From positions 20,892,370 to 20,956,369 of the forward strand of contig NC_045140.1 of NCBI RefSeq assembly GCF_008831285.2: a stretch of DNA of 64,000 bases. Direction: 5' to 3'. This document shows, in pieces, positions 1 through 12,700 of the stretch. Numbering within the stretch: the first letter of the stretch is position 1; every line of letters begins with the position of its first letter. The notes under the pieces are model-generated. The model had not been told where the DNA came from. It was given only the letters and a program-made list of their open reading frames with translations, and searched no databases. The DNA is from Nymphaea colorata (Eukaryota; Streptophyta; Magnoliopsida; Nymphaeales; Nymphaeaceae). Position numbers and translations under genes: made by a program.

Positions 1-12
1 TAAGAGGTGTGG

Positions 13-50
<38 letters not shown>

Positions 51-261
51 GTGGCTGTAGAACAGAGAGAAGGGAAGGAGGGGGACAACCTTTACACGTT
101 TGGATAATAGTTGTGCTCTGTTATGATCATCATTTGGCCTATATAAGATAGACAGTAACGTTAATCTGTTTTTCAGTGCAACTGTTTGGTCTTTTTGCTT
201 GGGAATGAATCTGCTAGTATTTCTTATATGGAACCTAAGATGGAACATTTCTATTTTATAG
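1..261 (+). other. Intron sequence of SEC3A with a (CT)n(AT)n microsatellite
   Basis: Lies upstream of the first visible SEC3A exon and ends in a normal AG acceptor at 260-261. A CT run (about 12-30) is followed by an AT run (31-50). No coding exon was recognised here. Confidence 0.6.
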
Positions 262-3200
262 GTTTGCAACTCTTGCAACACGCATGGAGCAGTACATCCA
301 AGGGCAGTCCAGGGACTTGGTTGACCAAGCATATACAAAATTTGTAAGTGAGGCGTCATCAAGTATCTCTCTAGTCATTTTGCAAGGGAAGTGACATAGT
401 AGAAAATCTTCTTGTCATGTAGATTTTGACACGAAATCAGCTGCAACACTGTTCATGGCTCTGTCATATTTATTAGTTCCTCGACCAATTTGCCATATTA
501 TTCAATGTAGCTGAGATAACTGCACTGGTGGACTGCTCTGTCGAGGAGCTGAAACCCCAAGGAGTTCATGACTTCTGTTCTTTTCTAATGTCAGAATATT
601 CATGTGCTGAGGCCATTCTACCGAACCAGCAACTCTTTAAGTTGAATAGATACAACACTCACTTTTAACCCTCCCTATTTTTCGTTGGAAAAAAGGGTGC
701 TTCGTGTAGTTTGAGCACAAATAATCCCGTTTGTGCTGTAAGGAGCAGATGTTTAACGTGCTAACCTAGCTGTATTTTTACAGGATTTTCAGTAGTAAAA
801 GCGTTTTGGTGAACATGATTTTGTGTGTTTTGTCCTAGTTCTGCATTGTTTTTTCTCCACCAGTGATTTGTAAGTTATTTATGACTCAGGGATGATCATA
901 TTTGCAGATTAACGTAATGTTCACAACATTAGATCGCATTGCACAAACTGAGCCTAAGTATGCTGATGTTGTACTTCTTGAAAACTATGCTGCTTTTCAG
1001 AACAGGTGAAGAATTTATATCCTTGAATCCCAATTTTTCTTGGTTAGCAAGTGATTTCTATCCTATATGCCTATCTCTAGAAAACATGCTGAAGAGAAGC
1101 ACATACTTATTGTTCATGCAGCCTTTATGACCTAGCCAATGTTGTGCCAACACTTGCTAAATTTTACCATCAAGCTAGTGAGTCATATGAGCAGGCTTGC
1201 ACACGGAATATTACTTCAATTATATACACTGTAAGTATGGGAGCAGGTCATCCTTCTTTACCCTCCATCAGCTTGTCCATAAGCTGTTGGGACTTGTGAC
1301 TACAGTTACTTTTTTTTGTTTTTTCTCTCTGGGTATGACAATTCCAATGTGCAAATCTTATCATATGTTAGATAAGTATTTCATTCATCTTCCTGATTAT
1401 TCTTTCAGGTATTTGACAAGTTATTTCAGTTTGGTCGTAAAATCGAAGATTTGATGTATACCATTCCTGCAGAGGAGGTAAATAAGTCAGAATGTATCTC
1501 TTTAATTTGTCTGTGCATGTTCACTATTGAAATGCGCAGCTGACATAGCATAAGGATACTCTAGAACATACATAATACATTGCTTGTTAACGCTGCAATA
1601 TATGTTGCCAGTTGCCACTGATTCCAATAACATATTCTTATTGAATTTGATAATGCATGTCTTAATGGGTTCAAGAACATTAATGTGGAAAAAGAATTAC
1701 ATTTGTCATAAAGATGCAAAAAATGGTAAAAACAACATGGTGTTTCAAAGAATAAGATCATAAGAGCATGATTCACGAACACAGAGGTATGTCCATATTT
1801 ACACAAGCTTCTTAACTTAAAGCAATGAAATATAAATGCCAACTCAAGCTCAAGTTCTTGGAGCAAATCCTGGATAACTGCAGTTAAAAGTATGTTACAG
1901 GTGAAAACGAGGTTGTTAAAGAAATGTAAGATATGCAGTCTGTTAAGTGAACGGAAAAATATGCAGCCAACGTTATAAAAGGGATGCGGAGTTAATGGCA
2001 TAATACCGACCATGTTGAATAGACAATGTCCAAAAGGTATCATATCGTGTCATTACTGGATATGCATGTCAAGTGTTGCACGTCCATGTGAGCTTTGTAA
2101 CTGGATTAGTGAATCATGATCGGTTCTAATTAGTCAAAAGTGGGTCTGGGTGTTACGTGGCAGTCCAAGTAAAAGAACAATTTTTTTTTGGATTTTTGTG
2201 CTGAAGTGTAACGTTGTTGTTTTCTTTTTATCTTTTAACAACTTAGTTGTTATGGAGGAATTTGAAACCCTTTTCACCTCTCTTCTTTCCTTTTATTTTT
2301 TCTGATTATTCTTATTTCTCTTTGTTCTCCCTTCTACGATGGACTAGTGCTGCTTAGGCACCCAGCTGGGCCTTGACCAGGGCCTTTTTACACACACAGA
2401 CATATATAAAGTATTTTGACTGAGATTGTTCTCTTTTTCTTTTCTTTTTTTTTTTTTCAAAAAGGAAATCGATTTTGAATGTTAGAAGATAATCCCTTAG
2501 AGCAATGTTGTAAAAGGCATATTGTAACGCTTATCGGTCAGGCTGACCAATTACCTCGTATCGTAACATATTGTAATCTATCATAAACGTATTGTAAAAT
2601 TATTTTTAATCATAAAAAAAAAAAGAAATAGAGAAAATTCAGAAAAAATCATGAAAAATGTGTTCTATAAAAAAATTCATCACACATAATGAATATTCAT
2701 GATTCATCATTCATAAGCCATAATATGTTGACAACACATTAAAAAATAAAACAATTAACTTCATAAAATAAATATAAACATATGATAAACTTTACAAAAC
2801 AATATTAATATTCTTAAAACTGATAATTGAGGGATTGTATAGTTTTTGTAGAAGAAGAAACGCAAAAAGCCTCTTTTTCAACTCAGGAATGGGTTTCCTA
2901 CAACAAATCTCCCTTCAAATTGGTGATCTCCCCTCAAATTGACTATTTATTTGGCAAGTTCTCTCTGAAACCAGTAAAAAAGTCCCGCTTTTGGAGATGT
3001 TAAAAGTGTTATAAATGGAAGGGAAGAAATATTTTTTTTTTTAAAAAAAAAAAGAAATCAAAATGGGCTTTCCTAAAAATTGCACCCGTAAGATAAGGAC
3101 CGTATCATAAGATACGGGCCGTATCGTATAACAGTTGTTAAACCTACGATACACATGAAAAAATGTATTGCAGGCATATCATGTAGATTTTTCCAACATA

Positions 3201-4559
3201 TAAGATATATATCATTGGAGCCGTATCGTACGATATGGATAACACTGCCCTAGAGAGAATATCCTAAAAGTGAGATTGTGCAGCAGCATCTTATGCGGTC
3301 AAAAGCCTCAAAGATCAGCTATTAGGTTTTAAAGTGAATGGCTGCAGCAGTAATCTAATGGCTCTCCATTCAAAAGAGATACACTTAGGTGCAACAATTT
3401 ATGCCCACATCTGTAGTAGCCTGTATTTCTTCTCGTTGACTTGCAACTGGTTGAGTCAGCATGGTCTATAACATCTCCTAATAATCATTTCAAACTTTGG
3501 TTTCTTAGATGCGAGGATCTGATTTTTTTTGGGAAATATTTGTGATGGTTTTTTGGATCCCTTAGCTTCCTTTGTATATTACTGGTTGTTGCCCATTCCT
3601 TTTGAAGTGATCTTGATGGCATCATAAAGCATGCAAAATTTCGTGTGTGACAGTATATGGAAGTAGTTTACAGCTTCCTCACTTGAAATTAGGTACTCAA
3701 GCTGATGGTATTTGTTTTCAGATCCCTTACCAAACCGGTCTGTTCAAAACAGATCTTCGGAAGGTGTTGAGGGCCACTCTACCTGTGGTAAGCTAAACAT
3801 GTAATATAATCCTTTCTCCTTTCTGGTTGTGACATTTTTCCCAAGCATCACAGCGTTTCCTGTTTCAGATGGATAAATTGATTGCCACCATGTACAAAAG
3901 ATTGCAGAAAAATTTAACGTCTGAGGAACTGCTGCCTTCACTATGGGATAAATGCAAGGTTTGTTGGGGATATTTGTTACTGAGGATGCAATCTATGGTC
4001 AATAATGAAACTACTGTGTGTGTTGTCAAACTGTCAGCCGACTATGAGTTTTTGGTTTGTGAAAACAGTAAATTTACAGCTTGGTCTATGGTAATGCTGA
4101 AGTGGATGCAAAATTGTCAATTGCCAAGGCCAGTCCCCTCACGTTGGTTTCTATGAAAGTCAGTGAGGCCACGTATGGGCCATTGGCTACAGATTTTTAC
4201 TTTCACTTGTTGTGGCTAGCATTCTGTCTTGGAACCTGAATGTAGTTCCATAAGCTAATGGAACTATATCCCTACTGTTGTGTAGTGTCAGGTTTAGTCT
4301 GCTTTTGGAGCAACGTTCTCCATTGAAGATGCGGGAAGAATGTCTTCCATTAAGAACCTGTGTTTTTTTTTTCTTGACATTTCTTTTCCATTTCTATAGC
4401 AAGCTGTACCAAAATAACTAAGATTTTGGTCTCCCCCCGTTTTTGCAGAAGGAATTCCTTGAGAAGTACGAAAGCTTTGTTGTATTAGTTTCCAAGATTT
4501 ATCCTACGGAGGACACCTTGCTATCCGTTGCTGAATTGAAAGAGATGCTTGCAATGTAA
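262..4559 (+). CDS. SEC3A: Exocyst complex subunit SEC3 (3' part, seven exons)
   Basis: Last part of an exocyst subunit that helps tether secretory vesicles to the plasma membrane. Exons read 262-343, 908-1005, 1122-1230, 1409-1477, 3722-3787, 3869-3958 and 4449-4559 (TAA 4557-4559). All introns are GT-AG and the joined frame stays open for about 207 residues. Recognisable plant SEC3 C-terminal stretches are [49 protein letters not shown] and [11 protein letters not shown]. The 5' exons lie left of the window, so residue numbers of the full protein cannot be given. The 2.2-kb fourth visible intron (1478-3721) carries a putative transposon. The segment around [23 protein letters not shown] differs more from the Arabidopsis protein than the rest, as I remember that protein. 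Family assignment is firm; exon borders are read by eye. Confidence 0.93.
2498..3252. mobile_element. Putative non-autonomous TIR transposon in a SEC3A intron
   Basis: The left end begins TAGAGCAATGTT and the right end, read in reverse complement, begins TAGGGCAGTGTT, a 10 of 12 match. Farther in, both ends carry related CATAT(T/C)GTA-type motifs and the right end is rich in self-complementary GTATCGTACGATA words. There is no coding capacity in about 755 bp. I could not find a clean target-site duplication (left flank taatccct, right flank gagagaat), so the class is open and the borders are provisional. Confidence 0.4.
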
Positions 4560-5150
4560 AAGCCGCTTGAGTTGTACATATTTAGACGACATCATGGTTG
4601 TCTTATTCCAGTGAGTTTTTTTCCTCCATGGATGCATTTCACTGAGCGTAGTTTAGCCGTATTCAGTGAGCCTTTTCTACCATGGATGCATTTGACTGAG
4701 CGCTTCCTGGTGTACCTTACGTATTTGTGCCATATGACTATATTGTTTCTCATGTTCTATCAGTCGAAGGCTCTGTATTCCATCTTTATGCTTGTAACGT
4801 ATGGACGTCACTTCTATTAGAAAGGAATTTTTAGCTCTGCCAGCAGCATTTTTTGGCCGTACGTTTCATTGGATCATCATCGTTATTCAAGTTTCTCTCA
4901 ATAAATCATTTCTTATATTCTGGATATTCTTGCATTTATTCATTCTGTTACGGATTTCTCTACGGCAATGGAAGATGTTGCCTAACCATGATGAAGTTTA
5001 AAAGGATAGAGGACGCACACCAGTTTAAAATATAGCCTGCATAATGATGAAACGTGCAGCGGTAACATACCATCTGCAATAACAGGAAATTCGCGTAGTT
5101 TGGTTGGGCTGAAGAGCAGTGGAAGAGCCACAAATATGCCTGCATAGAAG
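4560..5150 (+). other. SEC3A 3' UTR and downstream DNA
   Basis: Follows the SEC3A stop codon. It contains two similar copies of a CCATGGATGCATTT(C/G)ACTGAGCG motif near 4627 and 4680, and an AATAAA-type polyadenylation signal near 4900. No other gene is seen. Confidence 0.45.
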
Positions 5151-5349
5151 AGTGCCCTCCCTCAACTACTAATTTACATGTTTGTGCACTCCCTTAAATT
5201 TTTGGCTCCGCCAGATAAAAGTTATCTTAAGTTTCATCCATGTGATTGAAATAAACAAGAAATTTGACTGTTAGTCCGATTCCGGCCAGATATCCTGCCA
5301 TTTTATGTCCATGGAACCTTGGCTTTCTTTGATTTGAAAATCTTAGGTT

Positions 5350-6150
5350 CAAACCCCTAGTTTGGTGGACGGAGCTTTTGCCATCGAGGGCCTCGCTGCC
5401 AGGCCATCGAGGGCCTCGCTGCCAGGCCAGCGAGGGACAGTCGACCCTTTCCGGGAACAGAAGCAAGGGTCGTGATCGCTGTTTCGGCGACGGTGTTGCG
5501 AGGGTCTTGCTGGAAAGAGCGAGGGCTGCCCTCGTTAATCCGGCAGGTGTCCTCCCTACCCTTGCTGTTCCGGCGAGGGTTGAGATGGCCCCCCGTCAGA
5601 CCACCGAGTGTCAAGATTTGCCCTCGCCGGGACACCTATTTCATGTTCCCGACGAGGGTAGACTGACCCTCGCCATCTATAGCGAGGGTCCCCACTGAAA
5701 CAGCGAAGACAGCCAATGGGAGATGCATCTCTACTAGCCAAGGGTAACACAGAGTAGAGCTGAAATTGCTTTTTTAGGAAAACTTGAACAACTCTCAACT
5801 AGCCTATTTTTGTTAAAGAATGTCAATTTGAAAAAAAAAAAGAAAAAAGAAAAAGAAAAGCAAAAGCGACTCTTGTATCTCAAACAACAACGAAGACATG
5901 GAATTTTTTTAATTATAAAACGAGTTTTGGTTTACCAAAGAATTCTATTTTAAGAAACCTGCTAATGCAATCAAAGAAGCTGAACATCAATTTTGAGAGC
6001 GTCTTGACCCTTGCTGAACATCAGTTTCAGTAAAGGTCGTCTTGACCCTTGTCTGGCGGAGAGGGTTTGTACCCTCGCCGGACAGCAAAGGTGGTCGAAT
6101 CCAGCCCTCGCCGGATGGTTCCCTCTCGCCGGATGGTTCTCTCTCACCGG
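5350..6150. repeat. GC-rich block with repeated GCGAGGGT / CCCTCGCCGG words
   Basis: Two GC-rich patches (about 5357-5700 and 6045-6150) stand out from AT-rich surroundings. They are built from many copies of CCCTCGCCGG and its complement. A 23-bp unit (CCATCGAGGGCCTCGCTGCC plus AGG) is repeated head to tail at 5381 and 5404. Overlapping frames of 60-106 codons in this block are in all directions and show no domain, so I treat them as by-products of base composition. It may be part of a transposable element, but I found no termini. Confidence 0.45.
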
Positions 6151-6768
6151 ATGGTTGTATCACCTTTTTTTGCCATCTTAGAGAGTGAAAGGGCTTGTAT
6201 TCATCTCATTCATTTTAAAATATTTTGCATCAAGAGGCGCTTCTCTGTAAATTTGCTGGAAAATAAGTGCGCCAGTTCGTTATCTATCCGCCCATTTCAG
6301 CTTCTTATTTTTTTCTTAACTCTAATTCTGCTTACGTGTTTTATACGGTAGGTTTAGTGAAAATCAACTCTTCTAAGTAGCTGAAATTTGTTATGTTTTT
6401 ATTTTGGTGTCTTTAAAATCAATTTTTTAAAGAAAAGGAAGAAACAAACTGAGTGAACTTAACGGCCCAGACGGCTTCACGCAGCTGCAAACTCATCACC
6501 CGTTTTCATGAGCATTGGGGCTGGTCCCTTTTGCCTCCCTTCTGTCGTAGCAGCCATAATAAAAACAAATGACTTTAAATCTATCATGAAATCGTTCACA
6601 TGATGATTAATTTATTATAGTCTTCGAAATGGCTTTGTCATTTGGGACTCCAGTCTCTCTCCAGTGGGGTTGGGAGATATCCATATTTGTTGAAGAGTGC
6701 TATCTTGATGCTATTGAATAGTGTTGATGAGCTTATAAGTGTCATTATGAAGCCAATTGGACTGATTA

Positions 6769-6859
<91 letters not shown>
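6769..6859. repeat. (CT)n(AT)n compound microsatellite
   Basis: CT dinucleotides run from about 6769 to 6790 and continue directly into about 34 AT units to 6859. Confidence 0.97.
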
Positions 6860-6860
<1 letters not shown>

Positions 6861-7680
6861 TGTCGTTTTAGGATTAAAAAAATACATGGTACTCAATAAT
6901 GGCTAATGACAGCAAGAGAAAAAAATACTCAGCCAAAAAGGGATCCAACAGATCAATCGTCAACACTACAACCAATGAAGAAAAATACGGTAGTACAAAA
7001 TTACCGAGCATAATAATGAAACAGAGAATCTTTTAAGATTTAAGGGAAACTGATATAAATAGTCTATACGAGATTTTAATAAACAAATCATAAATGAGTA
7101 AACAAGAAGTGGATATGGCATCGAATGCAGCTGAAAGACTATTTATAACAATAATGAAACTGAGAAAGCCGACTAATCTCATGGGAAAGTCATATATATA
7201 GTCTATCCGACCTTTTAAAGAAACGAACTCATAAATAAGAAAAAGAGAAGTGGATATGGCATGAAATGCAGCTCAAAAGTGCTTGAAAGATAATCACGTG
7301 CCTTTCCATCATGATGTAATGACAGAAAATGTTCTCATCATCGCTGCTTCCTTCCACAGTCCCCTCAAATTCATCATTTAGAAGGGAAGAAAGAAAAAAG
7401 TTTCAAAAAAGCGTGAGAGAGAGAAACTAACCGCACAACATGTTTTCACTAATCACTTTCATTGAATCACCAGAAAAATCTGATATCGTTGGCACTGCAT
7501 TAATTTAGTTAACATAAACCTTTTTCTTACTAAATTTCTATCAGTTCTTATCAAAGACTGATTGCTAAGTACACATTAACCGAGTAATTAAAGCATATAG
7601 AAAGCAATCAAACCCAACAAGAGTTTTCCTTTTTTTTTTTTCTGAAAAGAGAAACCCAAATAGAAGTCCACAGATCATGT

Positions 7681-7797
7681 GCCCATGATTGGTAGAACAA
7701 AGATAATCAACCAGAACCTCTGCCCATGATTGGTAGAACAAAGATAATCAACCAGATCCTCTGCACATGATTGGTAGAACAAAAACAATCAACCACC
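7681..7797. repeat. 41-bp tandem repeat, three copies
   Basis: Units start at 7681, 7722 and 7763 with GCCCATGATTGGTAGAACAA or a close variant, giving an exact 41-bp period twice. The third copy diverges after about 35 bases. Confidence 0.9.
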
Positions 7798-7799
7798 AG

Positions 7800-9717
7800 C
7801 GGAAGGTAGAAGAGATATTGATAAACGGAGAAAAACAGGAGAAGATGAAGGGCTGTGATGGGGAGCCTTCCTCTCAGTCAAATGCCTCGGTAGACATCAC
7901 GAAGCACGAGAATGGAGTTCAGACTGGTCATCATTTTCTGCTCATCATGGAGAAAGGCGAGCCCGTCGTTACAGAACTCGCAACTCAAAGACGGTGAAAA
8001 TGATTGTGCTTGAACCCCACCAACGATTAAAAGTGTGGGTGACCTGCAACTGCAAGTTCCCCTCTCAGGCTCGTCCAGCCATCAAACCACCCAAGAGAGG
8101 CGTTTTATAGGGTCAGAATTTAGGGTTCCACTGAAAAAAGACTCAAATGCCCTTTCTGTTTTCACCCAACGGGTAAAAAGTGAAAAATGTCACCACCATT
8201 ATACTGGAAGCAATCTAAGCGAAGTTCAAGTTCTTATTCGAGTCTTCAGATCTGCTGCTTTATATCTGATTTCTTTCTCCCGGAGTTTCATTGCATGACG
8301 GAAAGAGCGTGTACCCATTTTGGAGGCTTTCTTTATCATGAAAAGGGGAAGAAAAGGGTGAAAAATGAAGATCGGGTTCCAGTTCAAACAAGGGCGACGC
8401 TTGAAAGTGAACGGAAATGATCGCCAGAAGCCGAGAAGCAGAATATTCGGGAAGAAATCTTATTTTAGGGCACTAAAGAAAAATGCGACAAAGCAGAGGA
8501 CACGAAATAAAGCAGGACGAAACTCCAATTAGGAAAAAGAAAATCGTTTCCAGCAAGGCTCTCTTGTTCGAACGATGCTTATAGCTGAATTTTCTGCAAT
8601 TATTTGATTTTTTTAGGGCACCCCAGCTAAAATTTTCACTTTATATATGCCGCCCGTTGAGTTTTGAATGCTTGAACCTTTGGAATTTAGGTGATCAATC
8701 AATTCAGAGGAAGAAATGTACTACTGTATTCTGAAAGACATACACTACTGTGAGGGACTTTACGGTACAAGCATTGGTGATTGGCTACCCTAACAGGTTT
8801 GACCCTATGCAAAGGAAGTACAAGGTGGGTAAGATTTAGTGCAGAAAAAGCCTTCTTAGCTTGTTGAATAGCATGCAAAACAGCCTTCAACTAAGCCAGT
8901 TCTAAAGTTGAATTGATGCAAAACCGTAACGATGGCCGCAGTATTAAATGAATCCAAAATCATCAGAATATCTGATGTAATAAGTTCGTGTATTCGGCAA
9001 ATTTCTTCCCTTTCTGTCCACATAGATACGACCGATGAAGTCCTCTAACTCAGATTTGACTTCAGAAGGGACCAAATTTGGATTTGAACTATTCAGGTTA
9101 TATGTGACACAAATGAACTTCAAAGTCCCACCCCGCTCAGAAGATGTGGTAAGTGCCAAGGATCGTCACTTCATGACTAGCGACATCTACGCACAGTCTC
9201 CATCCGGAGCTGAGTACTGAGAAAAGCGACAATTTTGATTATGTGTGCCGTATGCTATAATCCGACCAGTGGAAAAAGTTTTCAAGGATATTGCTTCAAG
9301 ATAAACGTATACCCAGCTTATTTGACTATGGCTTTTAACAGATCATTCCTACATTATCTCCGATCAACTGCAAAGAGAAGATCTGAAAAGCCATGTGCAT
9401 CAAAAGGAATTTTGCTCACCATTTTGCTCTATAGTAACATACGTAAAACTCTGGTGCAGTGAAACTGGTTCATTTGATGGCCTCAGTCTCCAGATGAGGA
9501 ACTCAGTTCATGCAAGATCAAAAAGGCCATCTTCCAAGCAACTGCAGAAAAACATCCATTCACAGGAGAGTAGTCTCAAACAACTAAGAACACTAGCATC
9601 TTTTTTGAAGAGCTAGTCTTAACATGCGAGTGTGCACATGATATACAAAGGAGGTCTTTAAGAGCATAATCAAGTCAACAAACCGTAAAACTAAAAACAG
9701 TAGGATCACACAGGTCC
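7800..9717. other. No recognised gene; likely COR413 3' UTR at the right end
   Basis: Only short open frames (up to 87 codons) without domains occur. The last hundred or so bases probably hold the 3' UTR of the minus-strand COR413 gene. Confidence 0.4.
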
Positions 9718-12700
9718 TCAGATAAAATAAACCACCAAGCGCCAGAGAGGATAGACAAGCAGAACTATGATGCCCAGAGTGTTAGAGATTCCGTGGCTCT
9801 GGGTAAATGAGTTCCTGAATCCACCGGATGCCCTGATATGCTCTTGAAGAAGGTATGCACCTATAATGAGACATATGATGACTCCAACAATACCATCTCT
9901 TAATGTGGAGGCAAAGAAGCTGGGTGCAACCACAAGGATCAGAATCAGCGACCCTGGCATCTCCAACCAATCTGTGACATTTAAAAAATGGTCCAAGTTT
10001 AATTGTGTTGGAAGGATCAAAACAGAAAGCACGTATTTTCTTTTTCAATTATTCAATTAGAAACCTATGCAAAAACAAGCATGCAATTGCTGATACAATA
10101 AATTTAAGTTTTTAGAGCAGACGTGCTTCCTCAAGAGTCAGTTTAAGCGGTAGCATGTATGACAGTCAGAGCAGATGAATTTTTTCATCCACAGCAGAAT
10201 AAAACCATGATGTGCCATCGAAATTTATATCATGACATATAACATGAAGTACAGAAGTGGCTCCATTATGCTAAGAATCTCATGATATGCATAAAAGCAA
10301 TTCCAAAAGCATCCATCTGATTTCCCTGTAATAAAGCATGACTTGTTCGCAAACATCTCCATCCACAACCTAGAAAGGATTCACAATTCCCAAGAATAAT
10401 GAAGTCCAAACTTGGCCTTGAAACGCATTTGTTAAATATAATACTATTATAAGTATGTTATAGGACATAAAGCCCCTTCTCACAAGACAACTCCACTCTG
10501 ATGAATGACAGTGAATGTTAGCCTTTAAAAGCTTATCTAAGCAATTTATATTGCTGACTATTGAAGTTGCATTACCTTTAAAGCAAGCTTCATCCATGAT
10601 ACAATTCTTTCTGTTTGCTCATTTTTTTGTTCTCGTAAGACCCATTTACCTATCTCAGGAAACTTAAATTTGTTTCCCTTGGTGCTTGATCAGTTAAAAC
10701 ACAAACGGAATGAAGATTTGCCATTTAATAACTCAAGCACATTGGAGTTGTGAAAATTTGGACATCTATATGATTTCCATGTCAATTCTTCATTTTCCCT
10801 ACAATGAAAGATAAAAACGAAGGATTTTCTTAGAGGCCAAGTTATACCAGATAAACAACATAACCCATTTAACTATACAAGTGTCCCATGTTAGCAAAAC
10901 ATAGAACTCATCTTGATGAAACTGGTCTTCCACAATTTCCAAACTCAGAGTTAAGGCACAGAGTTAAAGGCAAAAGTGACAAACTGGTCACCTTAAGTCA
11001 TGAAAATAATATGATGAATAGCTTGAGGCCAGAAGGAAAAAAGTAAAAAGCTACCAAATAAGGAGACTGATGTTATCCTAATCAAGAAAGATAAAGACAC
11101 TGGAAAAGTATAGAAAGTTTCAAATAGAAAATTAAGTGATATGTTAACTAAAATGAAACATCAACTTGCAATGAAGTTCATAACATTCAATTGCAGGAGA
11201 AAAGACAGCTAGCTGTTTCATACGGAACGAAGAAGAAAGACATTATTTCATGTACAGGACATTCCAAACCAGGCCATGTCTTCCTCAGTAATTTCCCAAA
11301 CAATCATGATTTACAGGAGGCCAATAAATTGATCAAGGAGATTACTGCTAGAAAGACAAACAGTTCATTAAAAGATCGAACCTTATTTGGAAGAAGACAA
11401 GCCTTTCTTTCTTATTTGGCCACAAAAAGAAAGATCCATCGGCAGATCAAAGTAAGATATGTCCATCTAAACCGAAATGGAGGATAAAAGTGACTTTAGC
11501 ATAACCGGTGACTTTTATGAGAACTACCATCTGCCTTGAACAGAATGGATTACTGGAGCAGGCTATTGAGCATTGCCCCATACTTAAACAACACATAAGA
11601 TGAAGCCTCACATAGCATTCTGATCCGCTACTAAGTTGCAGCTACTCCAAAACGGTTTTACTTAAGCCAATAACAGAACAGAGTACGTTCTTTTACAAAC
11701 ATAGGGCAAAGACTAAGACATAACTGGAAAGCATTAAACCACATTCTTATGATTATATGATGAATCAATTACCGGTTCACTATTAAGTTGCAGCTACACC
11801 AAAATGGTTTGCTTAACCCAATAAGAGAATGAGTGTGTTCTCTCATAACCATAGGGCAACAACTCAACACAACTGGAAGGCAGCAACCACATGATTCTGA
11901 TTATATGATGAATCCGTTGCACAAATTGATGAAATCATGAAACTGATATTTAACTAATGACCGACAGAAAAAGCATAAAAATTTTGGAGGAATCTTAGGA
12001 ACACAACCTACGGGGAAAGTACCATGGAGAATATCAAAAAATAGAATAAAAGATCAATGAATGACAGTTCATGATTTAATTCCATATTGAATCAATCCCA
12101 TAGCGAAAAAACAAGGAAATGAGCATGTCATCAAGTGACAATGAAATTGTGAAAGAGACTTTGAAGAAGCAGAAGAAACTTTGCAGGTTTACATTCTCTA
12201 GAAGGAAGTAAGCACTTGTCAAAAGAAAAATGTTATGGGTTGGAGTTTAGAGAACAACAACCAGATAATAAACAGAAATATCCCTGTCTACGTCTTGTAC
12301 GTGTATTTACCGATAAAAAGTTAGCAATTTTACATTAAGAAGCAGGTTGTAAAATGTAAAGCAATTAATTGACACGGCTAAAAATGTACCTGGGAAATGC
12401 CGTGGGAAGAATAATCGCAAAATAACAGCAATGAAAGCTATCCATCTTCCAACTTGTCCTCTGTAAAACAACAGATGTATTATGACCCTTTAATTGGCAA
12501 AGGGTACAAAAGAAGAACAGGGAAAAAAAATATTTCACCACCTTAAGAAGGAGAATATAACTGCTGGAAGTGAAAAAAAGATGTATGGGACCAAAAGGGA
12601 TGTCAGCATGTTAGTCCTCCAATTTGTCCGATCCAATATCAGCAAATATCTGAAATGCAAGTAGAAAAATATTTCAGATTTGTTACTTGTCAGAGGTAAC

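Noticed and set aside
1561-2043. 160-codon minus-strand frame in a SEC3A intron
   Set aside because: Long for AT-rich DNA but without any domain or plausible start context, antisense to the gene and inside an intron; most likely chance.
5335-5365. GGTTCAAACCCCTAG resembling a tRNA T-arm
   Set aside because: No matching acceptor, D or anticodon arms around it; no tRNA gene can be folded.
11191-11487. 98-codon plus-strand frame in the large COR413 intron
   Set aside because: Lys-rich, no domain, antisense to the host gene.
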